64,000 nucleotides of DNA from Tubulanus polymorphus (taxonomy: Eukaryota; Nemertea; Palaeonemertea; Tubulaniformes; Tubulanidae). The stretch is taken from positions 13,461,001 to 13,525,000 of the forward strand of contig NC_134025.1 in the NCBI RefSeq assembly GCF_964204645.1. The letters are read 5' to 3'. A program made the translations under genes and the position numbers. Below the pieces are notes generated by a model. The model worked only from the letters and a program-made list of their open reading frames with translations. It had not been told where the DNA came from and searched no databases. This document shows positions 11,560 through 23,779 of the stretch, one piece after another; position 1 is the stretch's first letter, and each line of letters begins with the position of its first letter.

Positions 11560-13655
11560 GTGTAGTAAGCATGTTTCAGGGGCGTTGGAGGCAATTTTGA
11601 ATGCTGCGGTCAATTGCTGATTTTTGACTGGTACTCAGATGTTGCGGTGAATTTACTTCAATTTCATAAAAAATATGGTATTCAAAGAAAGAGACGTCAT
11701 TCAGTAAATTATTGCCGCCGCTGCAGTCCTTGCACTTCCTACGTCAATGTGTTCAACGCAATAATGGGTTTTCACTATGACTCACTAGCAGATGACAGAA
11801 CAATCGATGTTCTTGTTAAGGATGTCACTGGGAAAGCCCTGTGATGTCATCATCAAGTAACAAGGTCCAGCAACGATCAGTTGAATGGGAAATAATTCAT
11901 TGAAGTTTTGCTCATTTTCTCCCAATGCTTCCAAACGGCTGAGCTTATGGACAAAACTTGCCATATCAATTCCAACACCTATTTCCCTCCTCATGATAAA
12001 ATATCAGCTGTTTATATACAGTGGTTACAATTTGAGCCACCAAGAGCTAACAGAAAGTTACTCTCAGGACCATTTTTGTAAGAATCAACACAGTTGATCC
12101 TAAAGAAACTGATGCGCGGAATATTGCTAAAAGCAGCCTCATAAATACAACAATATGGGGGGTCACAGCTGGTTTCATACCATGCAGTCAATCGAAATGA
12201 CAGACTTAGTGAATAAAAGGTTTTTGCAAATTGCAACTACTTATGAAGTATCGGATAAATAGTATTGGAGTGTACAAAAAGATATTGTCACTTATGAACA
12301 TTAGCTTAAGTGCTCAGGTGGATCTAATCGTTATGGTGGCTGATTCAGGCCATACTAAAAAATTTTTCTGTAGAACTAAAGCAACGATAAAAAAGTTTTC
12401 ACATTGGCCCGTTTTTTGGTTTTCTCGTGCGAGAATTCAAAACCATATACATTATCAATGATGAAGTTTTTGAACTATAAAAAACAAAAAATATGTGTTA
12501 AAAATTTCATAAAATAAAGATAACCAATATAACCAAGTTAACTGTCTCCTGAGATTGAGATAATAATAACCAATATAGGTAACCAAGTTTGCTGGCTCCT
12601 GTGATTATTCATTTCTTATATGCAAGACCAATCAGATTCCACCTATCAATTTTTATCTATTGCTGGATGCTACGGTTACTGAGCCACCATCTTGAATCCT
12701 TGCTTGCCAAATTAACTAAACAAAAATAGTGTTGTATTCAAAATATTGTATTAGCCTATGATGTACATCAACATTGTTATCAGTGTCTAGAGCGACAAAA
12801 TATTTTACCTATAGATTTATCTCTAAAATCAAATAAATAATTGAATGGTTAATCATTTACTTCGTATTACTTTATACATACCAGTTATATGCCACTCAGT
12901 ACTAATGCAGGGTTATTTCCACATTTAATGCAGGGTTATTGCCATATATTCTTGGTCAAGCGATGTAAAATGAGTGAACTGAGTGATGGAACCCATCGGT
13001 CAACACAAGGTTGATACTTTGTGCTGAAGCTGGCAAGTGAGGCGGTTGAAGTGACAGTAACATGCATTAGTGTGTAATGCATAATGAGGTGAAATCCATA
13101 ACCTCATTCTATATCAGCATGTAGCTGATCCCAAGCATTAAAAGTTCACCAAATCATCAGGTAGAGGATAATCTCAGTCATTTTAATTGAAGCGCAGTTT
13201 ACTAGGGGGTTTGTGGGTATCACAGCAACATATAGTGATTACATATGCATAATTAATGGCTGCTGATATGTCTCTGATGTAACATGACCTCCCTGATCTT
13301 CTCTGTCTACCGATGATTCCCAGTGCATAAATGACCTTCATTAATGGCACCTGTACCGAGATCAACTGACTGTTGTTATTACTAGTGAAAATATGGATTA
13401 CCCATGCTGATTGATTATCCTCACAGAGATGTGGCTCTCGTTAATTGACTGGACTGGCAAACGCCTGAGGATGAATGGATGAACTGCAGATATCAAAAGT
13501 GCATTAAAGAACCCGACAATATCTCACCGGGAATTATCTAACAACCACAGTTGATGCTTCTCATCTCGTCATCGATACCTTTATGTAGGGAGGTGGATGC
13601 ACTTGGTTTATGACCACTGCTTACTTGAAGAAGGTTCATGATTTAAGTTCATGTG
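11560..13655. other. No gene recognised; small tandem duplications
   Basis: Two diverged units of about 52 bp lie at 12517-12610 (ATAACCAATATA...ACCAAGTT...CTCCTG(A/T)GATT). A 23-bp direct duplication (AATGCAGGGTTATT) lies at 12903-12945. A short stem AATGAGGT/ACCTCATT lies at 13083-13107. Nothing else stands out. Confidence 0.5.
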
Positions 13656-13668
13656 TTGAAAATACTGT

Positions 13669-14077
13669 GATGAATTTAGGTAAAAATTCCCTCAAATTGA
13701 ATTTCATGACAAAATTTATCAATACTCTCACGTTGATTAAGAAAAATTAAGATGGGTTTTTGCAATTTTAATCTTACTACTGAATTAACTCAAGATGTTA
13801 GTTATCCCCTCAATTACATGTATACCAAAATACTGTAGTGAAAATTATTGGCGAGGGCTTTCTCCAAAAATATATGGCTATGAGGAATATGAATACCTTA
13901 TACCACGATGAGAAGTTGAGGAATGAGCTGAATTCAGTTCTGTATATACTTAATAATAAAAATCGAGAAATTAAAGGTCAAACTTTGAAAAAATTTCTTA
14001 ATTGTAAATTGCAGAGAGCAAAAATGGAATTAGGGGGCATATTTACAAAAACTGAATTAGGGGGAATTTAAACAAAT
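13669..14077. mobile_element. Possible iteron-type TIR element, family G (weak)
   Basis: The left side reads GAATTTAGGTAAAAATTCCC, which fits the 7-base plus GGTAAAAAT terminus of families A, C and E. The right side read in reverse shows GTTTAAATTCCCCCTAATTC and a second unit with ATGCCCCCTAATTCC. The flanks show no convincing 9-bp duplication. It could be a decayed relative or a single end with chance partners. Confidence 0.3.
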
Positions 14078-14079
14078 GA

Positions 14080-15580
14080 GAAAACAGCAAATAAGAAAGG
14101 AACATTTTTTAAATACAAAAACAATCGCATCTGCTTACATTCCCATGATTGTGATGAAATGTTCATCCACAAATCATCATAAAATCAATCAAGCAGAAAG
14201 AAGAGCCTTTAATGATGTGAACACCTCAGATCAACACAAGTTTTTCAGTGCTTCAAAAAGTGTGAAACATAAACAAAAAACTTCAGTCAACATCCAAGCA
14301 TGTGTCAGCACACTGTAGAATAATAAGACTGTCAAACGCCCAAGACAAAGCAGTTTCTAATGAGGCATAATAGACATAACTGTAATCACGGCATCAGCTT
14401 GGAATAATCAAAGTAACATTTTTCAGCAGCATTACCCATATTCATCGAGGTCTCAATTAAGAATCAAGATTATTTCATGTACAGGCGTTGTTATTGCAAC
14501 ATAATTATTAGCATTTTCATTATAATGCAATTTTAGATAAAATGAAAGTATTTCATGAGATTCCACGCAACTGAACAATCAATCATTTTAGGTGAAAATA
14601 TGCGCGCACACTAACTGTCTATAAACGATATGCATGATAAACTGAGATTCTATTGTTTTATAGCTAAGTTGGCACCGAGAATTATCATTTCGCAAAAGAT
14701 TTCTGCACGAACTAGAGACTCCATGCTCTCTCCATTGTCAGTCTAGCATATAATTGCAGGTGCAGGTTGAAAAATTGCAGCTGCCATTTAAAAACGGTAA
14801 ATAAAACAAAATAACCAATAAACAAATCGAGAAAAACCAAGCAATCTAGGAAGTTCGGTAGAGACTTCTAAAATTCCATGGTCTTTGAACAAATCTTAAT
14901 TACATCAAAAAGCGTCACATGGCAGCTAACCCTGATTTATTGCCCAAACAAGAAAGCTGTTGAAAATGATAATCATTCATCATTTTCAGAGAAACCTAAG
15001 AAAATGACATAAGTAATTTCTTATGTACTGTAGACGGCACATCCATATTGATTGAAAACTTTGAATATTCAAAATTTTCAATTCACCACAATTGGAAAAT
15101 CATAGATCAATAAATGTGATTGAATTGATTTACAAGTGATGATTATTCGACTATCAATAATCAACTATTTTCGACACCGCAACATCACAAGGCTCCTCAA
15201 AAACATTGGAAAAGATGAATAAAGATGCACCAAAAACATCTGTCAACCAAATCATCACCCGTCAAATCAACCACATACGGACGTTCGTCTAACAAACATC
15301 AAAACAAAGGTACATTTTTTATATGACCATGCCACTTGACACTGGAGAAACTGCCTGAACTGGTTTTCATCCCTTCTATGTTTCTCAATTCGAAATCAAT
15401 TTACCAGCATCCTACTTTTATGTAAATATGTGTGGCAAGGCAGGGTAAATAAGATGCATGTTTGATGCAAACAATCCCCACCATCAACTAGAATGTCGCT
15501 GAAGACGACTGATGCCCAGACATCAGGTGAAACGCGAGTGTAAAATACACTGCAAGCGTATGTCGACCTATTTATGAAGG
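14080..15580. other. No gene or element recognised
   Basis: AT-rich unique sequence. An 80-codon frame (14076-14318, +) lies here without recognisable features. Confidence 0.4.
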
Positions 15581-15582
15581 GA

Positions 15583-16260
15583 GGAAATGAAAAATTCAAA
15601 ACGGCATCTGGTGACCTTGACCTTTGACCTACAGGACTCAAAATCTGATCAATCACTCACGGTCTCTAGGGTAGCCCATCCATAAAGTTTCACAAAGTTA
15701 TCTTATACCGTTTATGAATTAAGAGCCCAAAAATGAAAAATATAAAACAGCTCCTGGTGACCTTGACCTTTGACCAACAGGACCCGAAATCTAATCAGTT
15801 ACCACGGTTCCTAGGATAACCCATCAATAGAATTTCAATAAGTTATCTTAAACTGTTTATGAGTTAGAGCCCGGAAATGAAATTCACAAAACGGCACCCG
15901 GTGACCTTGACATTGGACCTACAGGACCCGAAATCGAATCAGTTACCCACGGTCTCTAGGACCCATCCATAGAATTTCAGTAATTTATCTCAAACCGTTT
16001 ATGAGTTAGAGCCCGGAAATGAAATTTACAAAATGGCTTCCTGCGACCTTGACCTTGGACCTACAGGACCCAAAATCTAATCACTTACTAACCTCATATA
16101 GTACAACACAACTGTTGAATTTGAAAAAAAATCTGTCAAAGGGTTTAGGTGCAAGGGCACGGAAGGAAACCACTGCAGACAGACGCACGGAAAGATGGAC
16201 GGACGATGAAGTGAATACAGTATACCCCCACGTATTATGGGGGCATAATAAAAAACCATG
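15583..16260. repeat. 144-bp tandem repeat with hairpin tail
   Basis: Four units start at about 15583, 15729, 15873 and 16015 (periods 146, 144, 142; the last is partial). Each holds GGTGACCTTGACCTTTGACC or a variant, ACAGGACCCGAAATC, GGTCTCTAGG and CCGTTTATGAGTTAGAGCCC. The array leads into a purine-rich GGACGGACGATGAAGTGAATAC tail and ends in a hairpin of CCCCC (16225-16229) facing GGGGG across CACGTATTAT. Repeats with this tail are familiar from several marine invertebrate genomes. The fixed 3' tail suggests a mobile unit with an internal satellite rather than a pure satellite. Confidence 0.85.
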
Positions 16261-17185
16261 TCAAATAAATAAGAGTTCTGCAGAAACCACAATTTAGGAT
16301 CCTAGAAGTTGTAGCACCCAGTTGTTATATATCCATGAAAATGTGTATAATGTGTAATGCTATTTGGAGTCAATTTGATTGATTCTTGAACACTAACTAG
16401 GACTTTCAAATTAATGATAAATTATTTCCCAGGATTTCTATTTGTAAAATAATCATTCTATCCTTGTATAGAAATTTAGATAACTACGCATGATCTTTTA
16501 CTACTTACATGCGGGCCAAAATGCAAAAACGCTGCTAATTTGCCACATTTAACCAGCTTGCTGTATACTACTGTGGACATATAAACTACTAAGTGCACAG
16601 ACCCTAACCTCATTGCCGATGTGATGACCCTTTCTTGGAGCCATCAAGAATTAATATTTATGTATCACTCATCAAGTCAGAGACAGATATGCAACTGAAC
16701 AAAATATATTCGTATCCTGATTTGACTAAGCTATATCAATGCTATCAAACAAACACAACATCATCATTTAACCTCTGTCAGAGTACCCGGGCATTTCACT
16801 GTAGCCAATCCTGTGATTCCAGGTTTTACTAACACCCGAATGTACACACTGAGTACTAGTATTTGGCTGAAGAGATTATATGATCAATATATTGCACAGA
16901 CACAGTCCTAGTACTTCAGGAGATGAACTAATGAGATCAATGCTTTACATGAAGTTCACCATCTGGAGCAGATCAAGAATCACCATGGATCCATAAAGAC
17001 TGCAAAACATCCCCAACCACATGTCAGGCACCACAGGTACATGGTTCAGACAAGGTGGTTCAGACAGCCCCTCAGGGAGATAAAGAGATTAGCATTGTAT
17101 AAGTCTGGATTTGATACTTCACTTCATACAGACATTTGGAAGTCTTCAACTCTTCCCTGTCAAAAGTTTTACTCTGGGTTACCCT
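16261..17185. other. No gene or element recognised
   Basis: Unique AT-rich sequence; a 65-codon frame at 16635-16832 has no recognisable features. Confidence 0.4.
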
Positions 17186-17187
17186 TA

Positions 17188-17937
17188 AGGAACAGACACA
17201 CAAGGTGATTAATGATTAATCGCTGCCAACCAAACTCAGCCGGCAATTTTCTATGTGATTGCTAGACGAAGCAATCGGGCAACTGCTTGCACTGCTGTCG
17301 CGAAATAGCCAGACGCTAGCTTCCCTTTAAAAAATCTAGTTGCGATTTTGCTATCATGTGGATCATTGGGGAACCGTCAATGGCCAGTTATTGCTCTTAA
17401 GGTGAATGATCGCCGTAGCACCTACGACTAAATCGATGATCATGTTAGATATAGGTGATTCACACAGCCAACTCAATCGGCAATGGAATTCTTCTAAGTG
17501 CCAACCCATCTTCACCCGTCAAGGGATTCGAACCCACTACGAGTCGTTGGAGTCATTACTAGCCAACCAGAATCCAGTCGTACCAATCACAGCGCTTGTA
17601 ACAAACGACATTGGGCTTCTGTTGGTTTTCCCGTTCAATGGACCAATCTGCGAGCGTTTTACCGAACAAGGAAGTATTTTGCAAATCGATGTATGACGTC
17701 ATGCGCAACAGCGCCAGTAATGAAATCACGCTTCGTGAGGCCAGGGGGCTGGTGGAAGCGAGTTCGAGAGTGATACCGGACCCCTGGCAAGCGAGGATGG
17801 TGCCAACCCTGACACACTAGGCGATTTTACATATCATTATTTACAATCAAGGAAGGCCTTCAAGGCCTATATACAGCCTTTTAGTGACGATTCAATGGTG
17901 CAACTAAATCGCCTGGAAAAATTGCCTAGTGTGTCCT
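17188..17937. mobile_element. Family R TIR element with SINE insert, copy 1
   Basis: The left end reads AGGAACAGACACACAAGG; the right end in reverse reads AGGACACACTAGGCAATTTT. A second inverted pair lies near the right end (17811-17827 against 17918-17936, GACACACTAGGCGATTT). No clear target duplication is seen. The block 17498-17790 recurs at 48960-49310 in the same orientation with about 80 percent similarity by eye, including AATCGATGTATGACGTCATG and GTGAGGCCAGGGGGC. Overlapping open frames of 70-96 codons (17406-17820) are not supported by the second copy and are not believed. Confidence 0.55.
17523..17570 (-). mobile_element. tRNA-like SINE promoter, shortened
   Basis: On the minus strand GTGGGTTCGAATCCC is a good tRNA T-arm/B box, and GGTTGGCTAGTAATGACTCC upstream resembles an A box. 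In copy 2 (49001-49079) the same two motifs are about 60 bases apart, near tRNA spacing. Here about 30 bases between them are missing. Confidence 0.5.
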
Positions 17938-18040
17938 ACAGTTAAGATTCATTAGTGACAATGCTGATCTGATTGTAGTTGACCTCTTGCAGAGAATTAT
18001 ACATGCTCTGGTGTCACTTGTAAAGAGTCTATTATGGATG

Positions 18041-18094
18041 CATGTGTATAGTCACTGATCATACGAACATGTGTGTAGTCACTGATCATATGAA
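18041..18094. repeat. 27-bp tandem duplication
   Basis: CATGTGTATAGTCACTGATC plus ATACGAA is followed directly by a second unit differing at two bases. Confidence 0.9.
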
Positions 18095-18207
18095 CGAATT
18101 AATAACTAACTTTAGCAAAGCATTAGATCAAAATTTATGACAGAAATACTGAGACGAATGATATTAAAGATTGTATTGGTATCAATTTACCCTGGAGTTC
18201 CAACCAT

Positions 18208-19106
18208 GGTTAGCGGTAAAAATCCCCAATTCTTCAAAGGAGGTAAAATTCCCCTCCTTCTGAATGTAGTGTAAGTAGATACAATCTTAAGGTCAATTAA
18301 TTCATAATATTGATACATATATCCAATTTATTATTGTGGAACGTCATAAGGATATCATGAGTATACAAACTTTAGTATATACTATTTGAAATAAAACATA
18401 CTACAGACCAATACAAAACTACAGACCAATTGTCCTTGATTCTAGCGAATGATCACATTATTAATCACGTCTGTAAGTTTGTAAATGAGGCGTCCATTCT
18501 GCGTAATGCACCGCCATAATGCATTTAACCAACAGAACTTTTTGTCTTGTAATCCTATATAGGCTGGCTTTTATTTATGTATAAAAGATGACAATAAACT
18601 AATTATATATATACTACAAATTAACAGTTCATTAATACTAAATTAGTACTTAAAGTTATCAAAAAGCTTAATGAAAAGGTTCATCGCACATTTCAAATAC
18701 ATTAAAATATCTAGAATTAAAAGTTCATTATCGCTTATAACTCATGGTATTTCAGTGCCCAAATATACCACGAGTCAACAAGAGACTGTTCAAAAATATT
18801 CCAGTTCGAATTTTAAGATATTATAAATAAAAAGTTCATTATTCTTATTAGTTCTAACAATCTTTTTATTCTAAAAGTTTACGCAGAGATTGCTTTTTAA
18901 TTGTTCTAACAATTTACTTTATTCTAAAAGAATTTATCCCAACAAAAGATTCCATTGCGCAGTGCAAACACATTTCAGTCTCATCGCAAATGAACAAAAT
19001 TTGAGAAACATTTTGCTTTGAAATGTTCTTGAAAATCACTGAGTGGGGATTTTTACCTACTTTGAATAATTGGGGATTCTTACCTAGGGGATTTTTACCT
19101 ACAACC
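18208..19106. mobile_element. Iteron-TIR transposon, family C (CCCC core), copy 1, 899 bp
   Basis: The left end is GGTTAGC + GGTAAAAATCCCC, with a second iteron GGTAAAATTCCCC. The right end in reverse is GGTTGTA + GGTAAAAATCCCCTA, GGTAAGAATCCCC..., GGTAAAAATCCCC. The possible 9-bp target repeat (TCCAACCAT left, TCGAACATG right) is imperfect. Copy 2 at 36430-37096 shares the ends and much of the interior, for example TGAATGTAGTGTAAGTAG, AGAATTTATCCCAA and CATTTTGCTTTGAAATG. The interior is AT-rich with no coding capacity. Copy 1 is longer, mainly by extra AT-rich sequence. Confidence 0.8.
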
Positions 19107-19150
19107 TCGAACATGTAACGGTCACATTGAAAATCTCCATCTAGCTTTAA

Positions 19151-19706
19151 CACGTTCGCTGCCACCTAGCGGTTTAACGTCCGGTCGCCATTGCCAACGC
19201 TAATTTTTGACATTATACAATTTAAATGCTCCCAGCACTATTTGTACATTCATAAATAAATACACTGATCTATTTTAGTATAAAAAACCAATGACGAGAT
19301 AACTCGTCACTGGCACTGGTGAAGAGATTCTCAATTTTTTCTTGTCCCCATTGCCAGTGAAAAATCAAATAAAAATCCAAAAGAATAAAAGTTTTATTGT
19401 AAAAATGATATAGAATGATTTTAGTCGTTATATTCTCTCTAAATATTGGCCGGAAAAGAAGCTAAAATTCATTGCTATCTGAAGATTTTTTTGAAAAAAT
19501 TTCAAGTGTGCACCCGACTTGAGTTACCCCCATAAATAATATCTTAGTCTCTCCATACTGCCAGACAATTGTTAGCTGGTTTCTCGTCTCTGCCAGGTCG
19601 TTCATAACGCTATAAAATGACATTGAATCGATGACGATATAACTCGTCATGGCAAACTGCGGTGCACCCACCATGACGATTTATCTCGTCAGCGGCAGCA
19701 AACGTG
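19151..19706. mobile_element. piggyBac-like MITE in TTAA sites, 556 bp
   Basis: TTAA flanks both sides (19147-19150 and 19707-19710). The left end reads CACGTTCGCTGCCACC; the right end in reverse reads CACGTTTGCTGCCGC. TTAA duplication and a GC-rich terminus of this kind are hallmarks of piggyBac elements. Three palindromes of the type TGACGA...TCGTCA lie inside: 19292-19309, 19631-19650 and 19674-19691. The 70-codon minus-strand frame at 19462-19674 resembles no transposase. The element begins 41 bases after the end of family C copy 1. Confidence 0.75.
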
Positions 19707-19773
19707 TTAAATAAAAATGAAGCATCACTGAAAGTTTTCCTGAATACAACATAACTATGTACATTTATATTTA

Positions 19774-20363
19774 GGCCTTTTCTTTTAAATTAGTTGGAGC
19801 AGGGATTTCTTAAGGAAAATTTTGGAAGGGTGAAGAAAAAAAAATGAAAATAAAAAAAAATCTTTTGGTATTTCATATAACATGGAAGGGTGAATGGGAA
19901 AAAAATAAAATCAAAAAATCATTTTTATTGCTATATTATATACTAATATGGAAGGGTGAAGGAGAAACAATAAAATTAAAAAAAATTATTAGCGGCGAGG
20001 TTGTAAACAGAGAGGTGTCCCGCCAATCTCACTACTTGTCGATTTCGCAATGCAACTTTCTCACGATTACTTGGAAACAGAAAGTTTCCTCGACGCCGGC
20101 GGCGTCGGCGCTACCGACCATTTTGTTGCGATACTAACAGCAGAACGAAACCGTCAAATTATTCAATTCAAATTCAAATCAAGTTTATTTTCAAGAATTT
20201 GATGTCCGATGAGAGACAGAACAAAATTTTAATTTTAATTTTAATTTTAGGATGGAAGGCGTCAAATATAAAAAATTAATTTCTTTACAACATGTGAGAA
20301 TTTATGTGGAAGGGCGACGGATATAAAAATGGATCCGAGCTCCAACTAATTTAAAAAAAGGCC
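19774..20363. mobile_element. Harbinger-like MITE (family H), 590 bp, TTA target duplication
   Basis: The ends GGCCTTTTCTTTTAAATTAG and, in reverse on the right, GGCCTTTTTTTAAATTAG continue into TTGGAGC on both sides. TTA flanks both ends (19771-19773, 20364-20366), as expected for PIF/Harbinger. Inside are three diverged tandem units of about 65 bp, each starting GGAAGGGTGAA (19822-19990), a GC-rich patch near 20092-20115, and at 20160-20250 an ATTCAA/TTTTAA-rich stretch resembling a LINE 3' tail on the minus strand. No transposase is visible. Confidence 0.65.
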
Positions 20364-20559
20364 TTAGCATTATTAAAAGTTGATGTATATATCCACATAC
20401 TTTTTTTATAAGGAAATTATTTCTCAGTTTCAGTTTTTATAAGTAGCTATTGGCATCAAACACATTAACATGAGGATTCCAGTATTCCTGCAAGTTATTG
20501 TTTAAGTCAGCTGGACGTATAGGCCACACTCTGCGCTGTTGTGCCACAGCACAGGACTT

Positions 20560-20765
20560 ATGTGAAGCAGCCGAATGCAAACATGGCCACCCTTTGTATA
20601 TTCGCAATATAAAGGATATAGTATGAATTTCAGTCATTTCAGCTGTTAGGGTTTCAAGGCACAATATAACTATTTGATGTGATATGTCAGGAACTGTCCC
20701 GATTGAATGCACAACAGTCAAAAACATATGAATTTGCGTAGTTACATAATTATTTGCAGTGAATT
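20560..20765. repeat. Dispersed repeat I, copy 1
   Basis: It matches 48615-48830 in order and orientation: AATGGCCAC-like start, CAAGGCACAATATAACTATTT, GGAACTGTC(C/G)CGATTGA, ACAGTCAAAA and TAGTTACATAATTA. Copy 2 has about 30 extra bases in the middle. The class is unknown. Confidence 0.7.
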
Positions 20766-20913
20766 GCAGACGATACATGAAGTCTTAATGGCCATTTACA
20801 AAAAGATTACAGCTATCACAATAGTCAGAAAAAAATTAGATAGGACCTAAGTTAACATTTCTAAATTACTTAAGACTATTTTACTAATTTGTAGTCAGTG
20901 TGGAACATTTGGT

Positions 20914-21129
20914 AAAAAATTAATTTCTTTACAACATGTGAGAATTTATGTGGAAGGGCGACGGAAATAAAAATGAAGAAAAAAAAAATTTCCTAATTAC
21001 CAAAATGACCCAAATAACGGAGGCGGATCCGTGCTCCAACTAATTTAAAAAAGGCCATAGCATTATTAAAAGTTGATGTATATATCCACATACTTTTTTT
21101 ATAAGGAAATTATTTCTCAGTTTCAGTGG
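20914..21129. repeat. Segmental duplication of the family H right end plus flank
   Basis: Bases 20270-20429, covering the right end of family H and about 65 bases of its flank (up to TTCTCAGTTTCAG), reappear here 644 bases further on. The copied flank shows this is a duplication of the locus after insertion, not a second transposition. This copy keeps about 50 bases (around GAGGCGGATCCG) that the first has lost. Confidence 0.85.
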
Positions 21130-21284
21130 TTTTTATTCCTTAGATTGAACCCTATACTGACTTAGAGATTTGGGAATTTTAGGATTTTTGCATTAGGGAT
21201 CACAAAATTTGTAATTTTCACAGTGGAATTTGCAGCCGCTTTACGAAGTCAACTGGTACCATGTAGGGCGGAGTCTATTGTACA

Positions 21285-21375
21285 TTTGTTGCTATGGTGG
21301 GTCGCCTTCGTTTGTTCATAATTCCATTCCTGAATTTCTCACGTTACCTCTCTCTTAATATATACTTGACAATGA
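21285..21375. repeat. Dispersed repeat BB, copy 1
   Basis: GTTGCTATGGTGGGT...CATTTGTTCATA...CATTCC(T/C)...AATTTCTCA recurs at 51615-51710 in the same orientation. The open frame of 85 codons at 21294-21551 begins inside it and has no recognisable features. Confidence 0.6.
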
Positions 21376-21379
21376 TCGT

Positions 21380-22140
21380 TGTAATCTGTGTGCCGGCCAA
21401 AAAGCACACAGATCACACTACTACCAATCTGACCCCTAGCTACCAACTGCTTCATTACAACCTTCCAATTATCCAGTGTTTCTTGCTGGATATGAAGGTT
21501 ACTGGCAATGTAGTTCTCACCAGTTGGCCGTTGCGCATTCAAATGGCTTAACGATTTTCACCTTTTTTGTGTAATAATCTGACAAAGCAGATTAATAAAT
21601 ACGGGGTGTTTTGATTTATAATATAGGGGAGAAAATTTGTCCTATCTTTTTCTTAATTTTCCCAATTTGTGTGATCGTTTATCATCGAATGTTTATGCCC
21701 ACATAATGACAGCTTATTTGCTAATATTAATCATAATTTATATCACCTTTTAATCGGTGTAGGCGGTAGTTTGTTCTTCGATGGATTGTTTGATGTCTGC
21801 AGTTCATGTTGTTTATGGAAGAAAACTGCCACAGTGGATGTTTCCACAATTCAACCATAAACAGTTCAATAGTTTCACAGTACATTATGTGAAAGCTGGT
21901 TTAGAAACATGTATCTATTAATGTGTATTCAGTGTCAAAATATATCATTTACAGACAGATGAACAAAGTTGACTTTATATCTTCATTTTCAGCTTAGTTA
22001 GTGATCAATACAGACAATTGGAAATGCAGATTTCTGAAAAATACATAGATCCAGTATGAAAATAAAAACCTCACCAGCTTTGATTTGATTAAGGACCATA
22101 AAATGTTAGAAAAATATATTGTCACAATAACAATATATAA
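21380..22140. other. No feature recognised
   Basis: AT-rich unique sequence between a dispersed repeat and a CpG-rich block. Confidence 0.4.
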
Positions 22141-22144
22141 AGTC

Positions 22145-22875
22145 AACTGTCGGCGACTATCGTACATTGCACTCAGATTGAAATTCAGCAATAATCGACG
22201 ACAAGTTGCTATCGGTCGTAACGACTGGACATGAGCGCACTCATATCGACACAGATACACAGAGTCGTGGGCCTACGTGTAGATCATTCATCATAGATCA
22301 TTCAAGGCTACATACACAAATTTCCCTAAAAGAAAATAACAATATAATGCCAATTTATTCCATAAACTCTCCATCTATTTAGCGGCATTATTGTGAGAAA
22401 AATTAAAATTCTTAGAGTGATTCAAATGATATTCATGATTTTAGGTTATTCATCAAAGGTTTTATATCATCAACATGCAAAAATGATGTGGAAAGGCAGC
22501 AGCAGCAGCAGCCTCGTTGTATATGGAGGCTGTGTTTCTCTTCCCACAATAACAATGAGCTTTCCTTCATATTAGGCGGTCCATGAGGTCGCCATGTTGA
22601 TTATTGATCCGCCATGCTGATTGGCTGAAATTAGTTGTGGAGTTGGCAACTCATCGCAGAAACACGCACATCGACGACGACTAGTCGGCGACTAGTTCCG
22701 TCGCGTCGTTACATGTTCAACTCCTGTGATCGTGACCAGATCGTGAAAAACTGTCACACAACGGTCGTAGCTAGACTCAGATCGACTAGAATCGGCAACG
22801 CAAAATCGTGCGACGATTGGCGGTGGTCGCCGGAAAACCAGTTGGTGACCAGTTGAGTTGCGTCGTAAGGTTGAT
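22145..22875. mobile_element. CpG-rich TIR-like block (family P, ends uncertain)
   Basis: Two CpG-rich flanks (22145-22265 and 22640-22875) face each other around an AT-rich centre. Both carry many variants of CGACTAG, GTCGGCGACTA and CGACTGG; the right one ends AACCAGTTGGTGACCAGTTG. AAGTCAACTG on the left faces AACTCAACTG read in reverse on the right. The same GACTGGTGACC-type motifs recur at 29957-30150. A (CAG)n run of six units lies near 22496-22514. Confidence 0.4.
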
Positions 22876-23409
22876 CTGAGGCCCCTTTAACCACTGTTAT
22901 CATTATGTGATGCCACTAGTTATGTGCTACTACGTAGGACTAAGTTTATAGGCCACTAAGCCCAAGCAAATAAATTCTCATTAAGGACTTTTTATAGCCA
23001 CAATCCACAAAAGTAAAGAAATTTAGTTCTCAAGGCAGCAAACTTCATTCGTTAGGGGTCATCACTATAAATCGTCTGTACAATTTTGCCCATTTAGAAT
23101 CCCCAAATGTATTTTCTGATGACACTTTTTGGGAAAAACTAATCCAATTAGAAAAGATTCATATTCAACGAACCACCTCATTGTTAGGAGCAACACAGTG
23201 AACTTAACAATAAATATTGTATCATAGCTTAGCTTATCCAGTTATGCATGTATATACCCTAAGTGATCGATGCTTTTTAGATGCCAAAATATAATGTCAG
23301 TTCCTGAATGGTAGAAAAATTGAATTCCTGATGAATATGAGACAAATTGGCTGCATCCGAAAAACACTCTCCACATCGGCATTAAGGAAAGACAAACCAT
23401 GGACTAACT

Positions 23410-23590
23410 AAAGGTCGCATTAGGGGCACACGAGCGTATTTTTTCACAAGATCGCGGCGAATTTATAAATCCCCGAAAAAATTGCTTGTGTGACCACTCA
23501 CGGTGATGACTATTTCGTCGGCTGACTCGATCGCCCGGTGAATCGCCCGTCTCAAACATGATATTTTCGTGCGATTATTTACACCAGCGA
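23410..23590. other. CpG-rich fragment, possible transposon end
   Basis: GTCGCATTAGGGGCACACGAGCG and CGATCGCCCGGTGAATCGCCC differ sharply in composition from the surroundings and resemble the CpG-rich TIR elements. The (TA)n tract starts directly after, so a partner end may have been lost. Confidence 0.3.
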
Positions 23591-23597
23591 TCAGATC

Positions 23598-23772
<175 letters not shown>

Positions 23773-23779
23773 ACATCAC

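Noticed and set aside
15583-16260. CRISPR array
   Set aside because: The units are 144 bp, continuous and diverged, with no short repeat/spacer pattern, and the DNA is of animal type.
17406-17820. Overlapping frames of 69-96 codons
   Set aside because: They lie in family R; copy 2 at 48960-49310 does not keep them.
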